Of a stretch of 64,000 nucleotides of DNA, positions 10,860 through 21,359 are shown in pieces. A program made the position numbers and the translations under genes. Source of the DNA: Schistosoma haematobium (taxonomy: Eukaryota; Platyhelminthes; Trematoda; Strigeidida; Schistosomatidae). The DNA lies in assembly GCF_000699445.3 (NCBI RefSeq), contig NC_067202.1, positions 7,869,458 through 7,933,457 of the forward strand, written 5' to 3'. The notes beneath the pieces were generated by a model, which saw only the letters and a list, made by a program, of their open reading frames with translations, was not told where the DNA came from and ran no database searches. The number at the start of each line of letters is the position of its first letter. The first letter of the stretch is position 1.

Positions 10860-12690
10860 AAGCATGATTGTAATAACAAACCCTGTTCGATTTTTAAACT
10901 GATTTGATTTTTGCATTTCGATCCTGTTATATAATAAATAGAGTAGTACTTAAAGAATTGTTCATTTGTGATAATGAAAACTAATCACTTTTGTATATAA
11001 AAAATATTGTCAACTAAACTGAAATTCTAGAAACATTTACAAATAATGCAAAGAAAATTCCTCTTCATTATACTTAAAACAACGTTCAAAATTGTATTTG
11101 ATCTGATTGTAGGTCTTAATTTATCACTTTCAAAATTGATCGATGAACTAGCTACCGTCATGAATATATATCAAAGACATATTCCAAACTAATCAGATGA
11201 GCGAGAATTACAAAATTCAATATATTTCGATCTGTCCAACTATTTAGATGTCATTATTCAGGTCAGTTGTCATTCCATTTCAAGTTATTTATATATTGTA
11301 TTTCAACTGTTTCAGTTTCTTCTATGTTTCTATTACTTTAAAAAAGAATTTAACACTATCAGATAGTATAAATTTATATTTTGAACAACCCTGTATAGTA
11401 ACAATCATCGTGTACTTACTAGTAACTAATTTCAAAAGTCACTTCGTAGAGTTTTAGTAAGAAGCCATGACTAGTTGGGTTCAAAGATGTCGGATATAAA
11501 GTAACTAATAATAAGAAGAAGAATGAAAGACAATGACATCAATTACTGAATAGCATTTAAATGGTCTGAATGTTAAGTGCTCACTGAAAAACCTGAAGAT
11601 TGTAGTTTAGCTTGCTGATCGGGACATAAACATGTACTATTGATCACTGTTTCACTATAACAAAGCGATCATCCAATATTTATTGATTTTCAATTTTTGT
11701 CTAACTAACAGTACACGGTAAAATTTTTATAACCCTCTCTATATTATGTTGTTATTTCAATGGTAAAGTACTTACACTTTACTTGTATAAGTTGATAAAA
11801 CTTTGCCTTATTTTTCATAAGTTTGAACTTTTCAACATGTAATTTGGTAATATATTACTGATTTTCCAGATTTACCTTATAAAAATTTATAACCAAAGTT
11901 GGGCCACTCTTGATATCAAATGTTACAGTTCATTTGAAAGGATTAGAGCAAAACTAAAAAAATCCAGGTTGTACTGGAAGTCTGTCTAAATCCATAACCT
12001 TATTAAGGATCGAACCTAAGAAATTCATATTTCACATTAAGCACAATATCTTTAGATCAATAAATTGTAATGCAATGAAAACTATGAGTTATGCTTTTGA
12101 AGGCAGTTTGTATTACATAATAATATCAGCCTGTGTTGTGAAAAAGTGGCCAATTGAGAAATGTATTTATACACATTTTGATTAAAAGTCATTGCAGAAA
12201 AAGAACAACATGTTGAGAAAAACAGATGAACACAACTGATCAGATTGAAAAGCTGAAAGAATGAAACGTTTATTTCTAGCTCAGTGTTTTATGTCGTGCT
12301 AAGCCTTCAATAAATAATGAGAATAACATAGGTTGTACCATTATTATAAGATACGAATAAACCAATTAGGGTCGTGGATGTAACCTTTAGGCTTTTGCGC
12401 CGAGTTGAAATATAGAGTATAACAATAAGGAGAAATGCCCTTTTGTACTACTGAATGCGTTTTAAATAATTGTGGAGGATTTTTTCGTCTCCATAGAGTG
12501 AAAATGGAAGTTTTAAACTCATCCCATACACGATTCTGCCTCTGTAGACTGTATATTGTAACAAATCGACATTATATCAATCATAAACCCCAAATTCTGA
12601 AGAAACCTGTAACCTGAGCATACTTCATCCTATGGAAAAACTAATGAGATATTGCCTCCTGCGTTCCTGCACAACGTTCCCTCATCCAAT
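10860..12690. other. Intergenic DNA with one small SINE head scrap
   Basis: Only a short head fragment of the hammerhead SINE (about 11450-11500) is recognisable. The open frames 11248-11457 and 12435-12617 lack family features. Confidence 0.4.
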
Positions 12691-12699
12691 TCGGGCACA

Positions 12700-13050
12700 A
12701 TACGTTCCTTACTTACTCACGCCTGCTACTCCTAATGGAGCATAGGCCGCCGACCAGAATTCTCCAACCCACTCTGTCCTGGGCCTTCCTTTCCAGTTCT
12801 ATCCAAATGCTGTTCATTCTTCTTATGTCTGTCCCTATTTCTCGGCGTAATGTGTTCTTTTGTCTTCTTCCATTTCCAGCGCTTCTTCCCGATTTCTTCC
12901 TCCGTTGGGATCTGGTTTGCTCTCTCCCATAGTAGGTTGTTGCTGATAGTGTCTGGCTAAAGGATCCGAAGTATTTTGCGTAACTGTTAATAAGCACTTG
13001 TATCTTCTGAACGATGACTTTCGTAGTTCTCCAAGTTTCCGCCGGCGCAA
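12700..13050 (-). pseudogene. 3' end of a non-LTR retrotransposon, internally deleted
   Basis: The minus-strand translation contains [10 protein letters not shown], then an [15 protein letters not shown] block. It matches the C-terminal region of the reverse transcriptase ORF at 33855-34555. The 3' end runs into the same GTAAGTAAG-type tail. Compared with that copy, the segment between the [12 protein letters not shown] region and the NTLRRE block is shortened and frame-disturbed, so it is a dead copy. Confidence 0.75.
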
Positions 13051-13059
13051 TACACCTTT

Positions 13060-14201
13060 ATATTATAGTTAGTGTAAGTTCATTAACAAAACTGTAATCG
13101 TAAATATCTAATCCTTTCCTCAAACACCTAATTCTAACCACGAGCAACTCTGGAACTCTTAAAATTCTATTGGGATCCTTATAAAGGCTCGAGGAGATGG
13201 ATAATCCATATCCACAAGTACAAATCTATGAATCGTTATTTTTTCGACCCAATAACAGAATAGCTTGTAGAAGATTTGAATAGATTTCTTAAAATATGTG
13301 AAATCAATTTTATATTTGGTAACATTGGTTTCTGATTGACCGAGAAATAGTGGAAAATTCATACAGGTTCATATAGGTCGTTCCAATCCTGAGCTCTCAC
13401 ACTGACCAAACAAAATATAAATGATTGATAAGATACCATTCCATTTTATCATTATATTATCAACTTTAACTTAACATGAATCCTGAAGTCATTGATCTAT
13501 ACAACACAGACTAATTCATTGGTTGAATCAACGATCAATTTAAGTATCCATTCATTTATTCAAACTTTTCCACATTCAATAGTATATCATAGGAGAATAA
13601 ATACACAAAGAAAGAAAAATATGGTGTGAAAAATATTGTTTAACCTTTCCATATTCTTTCTCCATTTAAATTATTACAATCTCTCCTTTGTGTTTACTAC
13701 ATTCCATGAATTCTACTAAAACAAATATACTATGATTGAATTTAACTTCACTAGACAACTAATTGGAGAACGGGGGTGATGATGATGATGGTGGTGGTGG
13801 TGGTGATGGAGTACTTTATCTTCTCACCAAAACTTTTAACTCAACTTCAAAATGACATGATCAATAATTGAAATACGTACAATTAATTTTTTTTTAAAGC
13901 AACAAATAGATATAATTAAGTGCTTGTGATATATATATGTGTCTGTTTCTAATACACTTAAGTGGGCGTTACTTAAACATACATTGGATTCAGAGAAATT
14001 TAACTATTCTGGCAACAACAACAACAACAACCATATAATAAAACATAAAAGTAAATAAAGAAATGTTACATTAAAAGATTAAACAATCACATAAAGTATT
14101 AAGAAAAACTTTTTTTTAAAATTCTATGGTCACTTTCTTAAATCAGTATGTAACTGATTAGTTACTGGTAAATTAACGGTTATGTACTTTGTTTTCTTTT
14201 C

Positions 14202-14234
<33 letters not shown>

Positions 14235-14950
14235 ACTTTGTTTGTTTGTCACTTGTACTTTTATATGATGCTAAGAAAGTGTTGACTAATTTTTTTCTTT
14301 GATAGGGGCTGATACAAACTTAGAGAGAAAGTGAGAGAGAGAGAGACTCGATGGAATTGAGCTCTTTGTCAAATATGCATATATTATACAATTATATAGA
14401 TTTGAGTTAATTTGTGAAAGTGATGAGGAACACACGTATAGTCAAACATGGATCATTTCATTGTGTGTGTGACAGTAAGTGACAGGTTTGTAGTTTGGTA
14501 ATACATATGTTATACGAGAAAAAATGAACAACCTATACAATCAGTTCCAGGAAGAGAAGTTATTCTCAGCGTGTTTCTTTCCAAAGTTTTAAAGTCAACT
14601 ATAAATAATAAACTATCATGCACGTTATGTTTGTTAAATAGTGACCTCAGTTAAGCTACTGTTAAGAACCAAAGGTAATTGGAAATCTGTTTCGTCCTAC
14701 TGTGGGCCTCCTTATTAACCCACACTCATAATCTCACTTTCAATCGAACTCATGAAATATAGGTCTTGCGACAGATATTCTAACCTAATAGAACTTCTAC
14801 ATCTACACCTAATGATGCAATTTTAATTTCAATCAATTTGCATATTTGTCGAAGTATTATCAGAGTGAACTGTGATTACGTAGCTGACAATGTGCCATTG
14901 ACAATTGAGCATATGGTTTTAATGATATTTAGAAAACATAAAAGATAGTG
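13060..14950. other. Intergenic DNA with microsatellites
   Basis: Contains a GAT/GGT trinucleotide run (about 13776-13811), an AAC run (about 14014-14030) and a CT run (about 14201-14233). A weak antisense SINE trace lies near 14690-14830. No coding signal. Confidence 0.5.
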
Positions 14951-14959
14951 AAGTGTGTG

Positions 14960-15200
14960 TGATAAACACAGCCATTTCTTCCTATTACGGGGCTCGGCAG
15001 TGCGCATCCATGACCCCGCCCTGAGAGATTTGAACCCTGGATCTATCACTCTCGCGTGCGAGCGCTTAACCACTAGACCATTCGGCCGGCATCCAACGGT
15101 GTTAAAGTCTTACTTCAACTAACCCACGAAATTGAGCGACACATCCACCATTGTCAGTAGTGAGTTGCTATCTCACAACTGACTAGGTTGAACTCCAAAT
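14960..15200 (-). repeat. Hammerhead SINE, antisense, ribozyme partly deleted
   Basis: The tRNA-like segment and head are clear. The hammerhead core has lost bases between GAAA and stem I. Confidence 0.75.
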
Positions 15201-15428
15201 TGACAGTTAATACCCATTTAAACATTAAAAATTAAAAACATGAAGTTCAGTGAAGGAACCTCTTTCCAACGAATTGATTATCAAGCTGTACAATCGTATA
15301 TATATGTATGAAAACGTTTTGTGAATAAGTGTGAATATGAATAACCAAGATGACGTAACAGGAGATTACAATACTCGATTACGTAATACGAATAATAACA
15401 GTAGATGTAGTGAATATAACAAGATGAT

Positions 15429-15892
15429 TAAAATGTTTTTCGTAAGTTGAAATCATGAGCCAATTGAAGCTAGACCACCATGGGAAACCTGGAAGCACTG
15501 GACGGCCGTTTCGTCCTAGTATGGGGCTCCTCAGCAGTGTGCATCCACGAACCCGCCCCCCGCGGGATTCGAACCCAGGACCTACTGGCTTCGCGCGCGA
15601 GCATTTAACCATTAGACCACTAAGCCGGCATCCAGCGGTGTTAATGTCTAACTTCAACCAATCCACGAAGTTGCACCACCGTACACCATTGTCTTCAGTG
15701 AGTTCCTATCTCACAACAGACCTGGTTGAACTCCACTGGTAACGACTTCTCACTAGAACTCCAGGAGTGTCTCCTAAAGTCAGTCACTAGTGAGCAGGTG
15801 ATTATTATTATCAGAATGGGTTGGCTCATGATTTCAACTTGTGAAATTTCTAAAAATCTCCACAAAACCCATTCTGATAATAAAATGTTTTT
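15429..15892. repeat. Hammerhead SINE, fold-back insertion with 12-bp target-site duplication
   Basis: TAAAATGTTTTT at 15429-15440 and 15881-15892 brackets the insertion. Positions 15441-15821 are a full antisense unit. Positions 15822-15880 are the sense tail down to the family 3' end. The two parts share an inverted AAGTTGAAATCATGAGCC. Confidence 0.9.
15495..15540 (-). ncRNA. Hammerhead ribozyme in SINE
   Basis: Minus strand: stem I ACACTG/CAGTGC with one end mismatch, core CTGAGGA, stem II GCCC/GGAC with one mismatch, GAAA, CGGCCG stem III and a GTC triplet. All core residues are kept. Confidence 0.7.
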
Positions 15893-15899
15893 GTTATAA

Positions 15900-16376
15900 T
15901 AATTAAAGGTCATTAAATGTCATAGAGGTGTAAAAATAATGCGAATATAATACATAAGTAATGGGGAATGCAATAATAATATTAATTAAGGCCAAGGCAA
16001 CGATAACGATAGGACGTACTTCTATTGTATGCATAGTTCTACTTTGACCTCATGGATGGTAAGAGCTTCGGTTAATTTTAGGCATTGAATACAAAGAAAT
16101 CTAGGTAGATTTGAACGAATCATATCAACAAACTTAAAATCAAACTATAGATCCGTAGAATGATTACAGTCGATTAGGTGTTCAAGTATAGAACTCCTAA
16201 CTGCTTTCCTTTCACCCTTGTAGAACCAAACTCTTACATTTTAATCATCTTATTATATTCACTAACTCTATTGTTATCATTCGTATTACGTAATCTAGTA
16301 TTATAATCTTCCTATTATATCATCTTGGTTATTCGTGTTCACATTTCTTCACAGAACTAGTACTTTAACAAAACGT

Positions 16377-16411
<35 letters not shown>

Positions 16412-17235
16412 TGTACAGCTTGATAATCAATTCGTTGAAAAGAGATTCCTTCACTGAACTTCATGTTTTTAATTTTTAGTATTCGAATTACTATTTTTTT
16501 GTTATTTAGAAATAATTCTAATCTAAATAAGATGGTTGATGAATTCTTGAGTAAAGTTAATTTAAACCATTGTATATACAAATCAAATCTTTTTATTTTG
16601 GCTTCATCCTTAAAGTATTTAACATGGAAATTCAAAATGAATTTATTTTAACTGACCATGTAGTATAGTCAACTTTCACATCATTTAAATACGATACAAA
16701 GCTTAATAGACACAATTTGTATATAGTACATCAGGAAGTCAATAAATAAATGTTAATATAATTGAATTAATACATAAAAAGTTACATATATATGTGTTAT
16801 TTTATTAAATACTAATCATCCCTTTCACTTATATCTTTCTTCTTGTATATTTTCTGGTAGAACGAGACATCAATACATTAAAATCCATTCACTCAAACAA
16901 AAGTATAAAACATCTATAATACCTTATCTAGCAAATATACTATGTGATGAACAGGTTGTTAGAGTTAACTTAGTCAATAACCTGTATTCTTAAACATGTC
17001 TCTAATTGAAAAAAAGTTGCACACTTTCTGATTTTTTTCATATTTTTTTCGATTTTTTCCTTTCTCTTTTTTGTTGTTGTCGTTTTGTTTTTTGTTTTGT
17101 TGTAAAAGACACATGTTGAAATACCTTGTGCTGAGAATTCTATATTGTGCCAAACTATAATATTGAATGAAGCCACTAGTAATAACAATAATAGTATATA
17201 CCATAAGTGTAAACAGATTATAATATAAAACCACC
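15900..17235. other. Intergenic DNA with an AT microsatellite
   Basis: A pure AT run lies at 16381-16408. The stretch beside it resembles 15240-15310 (a CAACGAATTGATTATCAAGC motif in both, inverted), so the region around 15230-15440 and 16250-16470 is an old inverted duplication. No gene. Confidence 0.45.
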
Positions 17236-17458
17236 TAAAATAAGATTTCGCAGATTGATATCATGAGTCAATTGAAGCTAGATCACCATGGAAAACCCGG
17301 AAGCACTGGACGGCGCACTGCTGAGGAGTCCCATACTAGGACGAAACGGTCGTCCAGTGCTTCCAGGTTTTCCATGGTGGTCTATCTTCAATTGACTCAC
17401 GATTTCAATCTGTGAAATTTCTAAAATCTTCACAAACCCCTTTTGATAAAATAAGATT
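17236..17458. repeat. Hammerhead SINE, short fold-back insertion with 12-bp target-site duplication
   Basis: TAAAATAAGATT at 17236-17247 and 17447-17458 brackets a 199-bp insertion. An antisense tail reaches to the predicted ribozyme cleavage region. A sense piece then starts at stem I of the hammerhead and runs to the 3' end. Confidence 0.9.
17315..17360 (+). ncRNA. Hammerhead ribozyme, apparently intact
   Basis: Stem I GCACTG/CAGTGC (6 bp), core CTGAGGA, stem II GTCC/GGAC, GAAA, a minimal stem III and a GTC triplet with cleavage predicted after 17354. Every conserved core base is present. Confidence 0.8.
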
Positions 17459-17574
17459 ATAAATATATTTACAAGCAAAAATAGGCCTAAAACATAAAAC
17501 CTAATCACTGAAAATTTTATACTTTTTTTGGTTGGATATTTTGACAGAATGTCCACCTTTGTTTTAAACACAAA

Positions 17575-17755
17575 ATAAGCGTTTACGCGCGAGACCGGTA
17601 GATCCTGATTTTGAATCTCGCGAAGTGGGATCGTGGATGCGTACTATCGTTGAAGAGTCCTACAATAGGACAAAATGATCGTCCATTACTTCTAAGTTTT
17701 CTATGGTAATCTAATTTCAATTAACTCATGATTTCAACTACTGAAATTACAAAAT
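17575..17755 (+). repeat. Degenerate hammerhead SINE, sense, 5' truncated
   Basis: Begins inside the tRNA-like segment. The hammerhead has GACAAAA instead of GACGAAA and an inserted base near the core. Confidence 0.75.
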
Positions 17756-18153
17756 AAATTTTAAAACGAACATTATTATTATTATTTACGTTGTAATTAT
17801 AACATAACTTTCTAGTCAATCATTCAACTTTCTAAAATGTAGAATATTTCTTTGATATAAACTCCAGAACAATGTACGGTTGAATAGCTCTTTAATTCAA
17901 GTTGATACAAGTGAAAAAAAGAGAACATTTTATGATATGGTTTATGCTTTTTTTAATGTTAATAGATATTTCATCTATCGAAGTTACATTCAAAACCATT
18001 TCGAAAAACTTTAAATAGATTAGTATAGTTTTCAAATTTATAATGTCTGTGATAAAACTTTGCTTTTTAGTCAATATGTACTGTCTAGCTTGAAAAGAAT
18101 TTATCTTAAGTCCGAGATGAACTCTGTACAGTTTTCAGAATTATTCATATCTA

Positions 18154-18331
18154 GAATGAACCAAATAACTCCGCCTGTAGCTCTTCTAGAGTTACTGCCG
18201 GTTCCAAGCCCAGGTAAAGGAGGAGGGTTGGGCATGGAGTTAGCGACCTTATCCCGTAGAAAACTAACTCGCTAAAAAAACGCTAACCAGTAAGTAAGTA
18301 AGGAAGGAAGGAAGGAAGGAATGAACCAAAT
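18154..18331 (+). mobile_element. 152-bp non-autonomous derivative of a non-LTR element
   Basis: GAATGAACCAAAT at 18154-18166 and 18319-18331 brackets it. It joins a 5' leader (GTAGCTCTTCTAGAGTTACT and following), also found inverted at 25225-25325, directly to a TAAG-type tail like that at 34545-34557, followed by GGAA repeats. It has no coding capacity and looks like a deletion derivative moved by the intact element. Confidence 0.75.
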
Positions 18332-18826
18332 GCTCATTGATGATATTTGATCATAATCATAAGATATGAATTGATTGTAATAATCAGTGAATTCTAATTC
18401 AATAGATCAATTTTATTATGTACTCTATGAAACCTAAAGGTCCTGAATTCTATTGTACTGTTTTAGAGTACAAAATGGGAACAGAATTAGCTATCTAGAA
18501 ATATCTGTACATGTGGTAATCGTTTAAATATTAAAAAAAATAACATTTAAAGCCAAAAGTTACTCTATTGTCAACCATCAACTTTTTACTGTATAACAAC
18601 TTAAGTCTTTGTGAGAACATAATTGGCAATTTAATAAGTTTATCATATTAAATTGAACTACATATGAAAATATTGATTTACATATAGAAAAAGGTAAAAT
18701 AACACTTTTAACTATTCCAATAAATGTCCCGAGATTAACGTAATGTAAGGTTAAAATTTACACTAGACAGTTTCGAATGTACAGTGAGTACAGATCAATA
18801 TCATATTTTTCTAGTCTTTTTAATGC

Positions 18827-18992
18827 TGATAGAATTTTATCAGAATGGGTTTTGTGGAGAGTTTTAGAAATTTCACAGGTTGAAATCATGAGTCGATTGA
18901 AGCTAGACCACCATGGAAAACCTGGTGCTTCCAGGTTTTCCATGGTGGTCTAGCTTCAATCGACTCATGATTTCAACCTGATAGAATTTTAT
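18827..18992. repeat. Palindromic hammerhead SINE tail with 14-15 bp target-site duplication
   Basis: CTGATAGAATTTTAT at 18826-18840 and 18978-18992 brackets a 137-bp insertion. Its core is a near-perfect palindrome with arms of about 50 bp, made of the SINE tail antisense then sense. The inverted arm stops at TGCTTCCAGG, three bases downstream of the expected hammerhead cleavage point. Confidence 0.9.
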
Positions 18993-19184
18993 TGATCAAG
19001 TTGGAATGTAACAATCAGTTTGAGTGAGTCGACATCAGGTGCACTATGTTTTGATGTTTCTTGCTGGGAAATGATAGTCAGAAAACCTTGAAAATAAATT
19101 TTATGCTAGTTGTCAGTCGTCAGTAATCCACACATAGAATCATACAGAAACTGAAGCTTTATGATCAGTCAACTTACTAGAGCT

Positions 19185-19330
19185 ACAGCCCAAATAACTC
19201 AGTGGTAATCTCTCTGTCAGTACTGAAATCCTACAGAGATTATCGATTCCCTCAAGATTGCAGATATAGTTTGTTGATGAGTGCTAAATAGAACAAAAAA
19301 CTAGGTACAGGTTTCTTTGTCGGCCAACAC
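19185..19330 (+). repeat. Third-family hammerhead SINE, degenerate, sense
   Basis: A box A-like AACTCAGTGGTAATCTCTCT, a CCCTCAAGATT block and a TTGATGA...AACAAAA relic line up with the element at 6873-7294 read in reverse. Confidence 0.6.
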
Positions 19331-19406
19331 AATTTCAAAACATGTAAATACAATGTTTAATTTTAAACAGAAAAAGAGGGAGATAATTATCCACTGAAAA
19401 ACTTAC

Positions 19407-20007
19407 CACTAATTGATTGGAAGACAATGAATCTGCTTCACTAGAATGATTTCCAATAGTTGAACAACATTTAGACGAATTCATTGTTACATTTGGATAT
19501 GTTCTAGTTATATAAGGAGTAATAATAGGTATCGGTACAAGAACTGGTAATGGAAGTGAATATGACATTGTATTCGATTGTCTTAAATCTAAGACATTCT
19601 TCCCTTCAGAATAACTTAAACTAGTACTGTCACCAGAGCTAACATCGAATTGATTATATTGTTGTTTAATTTCTTTCTCCTTCGTCTCCATTTCCAATTC
19701 TCCTTGTGTTCCTTCTGTATCCATATCGCTTGTCTCATCATTATGGTCATGTCTATATGGATAATGTTTAATATGCTTATTATTCGACATATATTCGAAA
19801 TCTTCATTTTCTTCATTGATTTCATTTAGATTAGGATTGGCATATTGCCAGCAATTATTTATAGGTTTCTCTTTGGATACTGTATATTGTGAATGATGTA
19901 TTCTACAACATTTATAATTACTGATATGATTTTTCACAGCGTTATTAGTGATATTAGTAGTGGTAGTAGTAGTTGTTGTAGTAGCAGTAGTAATAATAAT
20001 AGGATAT
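19407..20007 (-). CDS. Likely internal exon of an unrecognised gene
   Basis: The frame is open for 200 codons from a plausible 3' splice site (TTATACAG before 20007) to a strong 5' splice site (GTG then GTAAGT below 19407). The encoded segment begins with a threonine run from ACT repeats. It continues with an acidic and polar stretch (DMDTEGTQGELEMETKEKE) and holds a proline/valine/isoleucine block, SLPLPVLVPIPIITPY. Blocks of this kind occur in SOBP and MYM-type zinc-finger proteins, but no zinc-finger cysteines are visible and I would not name it. The entry phase needs two bases from an upstream exon; the exit phase is 0. I found no companion exons nearby. Confidence 0.5.
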
Positions 20008-20569
20008 CTGTATAATGAATATTGATTTAGTGTTACACAATTATTTAGTTCGGCCAGGATTTATTCTTTGCTTACATAGAACATCCTAATTTCATTTAAC
20101 ACTATGTTGCAATTAGGTAAACAAATAAATTAACGAATAAGATTGCATAAATTATTGAGAACAAATTTGACAGTAAAAAAATAATCCATTAACCCCTCCA
20201 CATATACAAGCAAACAAACAAACAAAAAGAAAAACAACTTATATCCAATTTTATTGATGTTTGTTGAATGAAAAGAAATTCTAAAAATCTTTCTTAGGAT
20301 AGATAGGATGATTAACATAGGAATAAATACTTCAATTTTTGACAGTTAATTGACCAATAGAAAACGAGGAGGTGATTAACCAATCAAATCAAGAGATTTC
20401 AAGCAAACAAGATTGTTTCCAATTAAATTTTACTTAAACTTCTTTTTTTCTAAAATATACTTGTATATGTAGAACTTTAAACCAATTAAGATGATTTCCG
20501 AGTCAGTAATAAGATAAATGTAAATTATGTAACTAAACGTATTGGAAAATAATAATAATAGTATAACGG

Positions 20570-20815
20570 AAGTTGGTCGCTCAATTTCGTGGATTAGTTG
20601 AAGTTAGACACTATCACCACTGAATGCCGGCTCAGTGGTCCAGTTGGTTAAGTGTTCGCGCGCGAGACCGAAGGCCCTGGGTTCAAATCCCGAGAGCGGG
20701 ATCGTGGATGCGCACTGCTGAGGAGTCCCACTGTGGGACGAAACGGCCACCCAGTGCTTCCAGGTTTCCATAGGTGGTGGTCTCACATCAATGGGTTCAT
20801 GATCTCAATCAAAAG
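20570..20815 (+). repeat. Hammerhead SINE, sense, head truncated
   Basis: tRNA-like segment with box B GGTTCAAATCC, then a hammerhead with good stem I, core CTGAGGA and a strong stem II (GTCCCA/TGGGAC). The cleavage triplet reads ACC instead of GTC, so self-cleavage should be lost. Confidence 0.85.
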
Positions 20816-20939
20816 CTTAATAAGATAATGAGTGATAACTAATTGGTAGTAACTGAAATCATGAAAATATGTATGTTAGTTAACGTTAAGGATATTTTAA
20901 CGATTGTTTATCAGTAATTCTATTATTCAGTTCATAGAA

Positions 20940-21352
20940 TAGGTTCAGTGCCAATAGCCGACTGATCAATTGCTGTCTTAAACCTCAATAGGAAGATTCA
21001 AGCCAAATAATACCAAGTGAATTTAAGTTCACCCCATTGCACAAGCAGATGGCTATTAGGACTGAGTAGCTGAGTGGATAACGCAATGGCGTTTGAAGCG
21101 AATGATACTGGGTTCAAGTCCCAGAGTGAACATCAACTTTGAGATCCAGATACACCCAGCTGATGAGCCCCAAACAGGACGAAATGCGCCTCTTGGATTC
21201 CACTGCTAGCCACTAACCATATTTGCTTATAAAGCTTCTGAATTAAGGCTATATCGAGGCAATACGCATAGTATGCACATGTGCCAATAACAGACTGATC
21301 AATTGTAGTCTCAAACCTCAATAGGGAGATTCAAGCAAAACAATACCAAGTG
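20940..21352 (+). repeat. Sm-alpha SINE, partial tandem with 333-bp period
   Basis: A tail segment with GACTGATCAATTG occurs at about 20960 and again at about 21293, giving a period of 333 bp, close to the roughly 335-bp unit reported for schistosome hammerhead satellite DNA. Between them lie a tRNA-like segment (box A TAGCTGAGTGGATAA, box B GGTTCAAGTCC) and the hammerhead. Confidence 0.85.
21154..21198 (+). ncRNA. Sm-alpha hammerhead ribozyme, weakened
   Basis: Core CTGATGA and GAAA are intact. Stem I is ACCCAG/TTGGAT with one mismatch, stem II has one mismatch (GCCC/GGAC), and the cleavage triplet is CTC, still of the permitted NUH form. Confidence 0.7.
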
Positions 21353-21359
21353 AATTTTT

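Noticed and set aside
15455..15742. 95-codon frames on each strand
   Set aside because: They are translations of the hammerhead SINE head, tRNA-like part and ribozyme; similar frames recur in every copy.
20640..20705. Genuine tRNA gene
   Set aside because: Box A and box B are present, but the acceptor stem does not pair and the segment continues into the hammerhead SINE.
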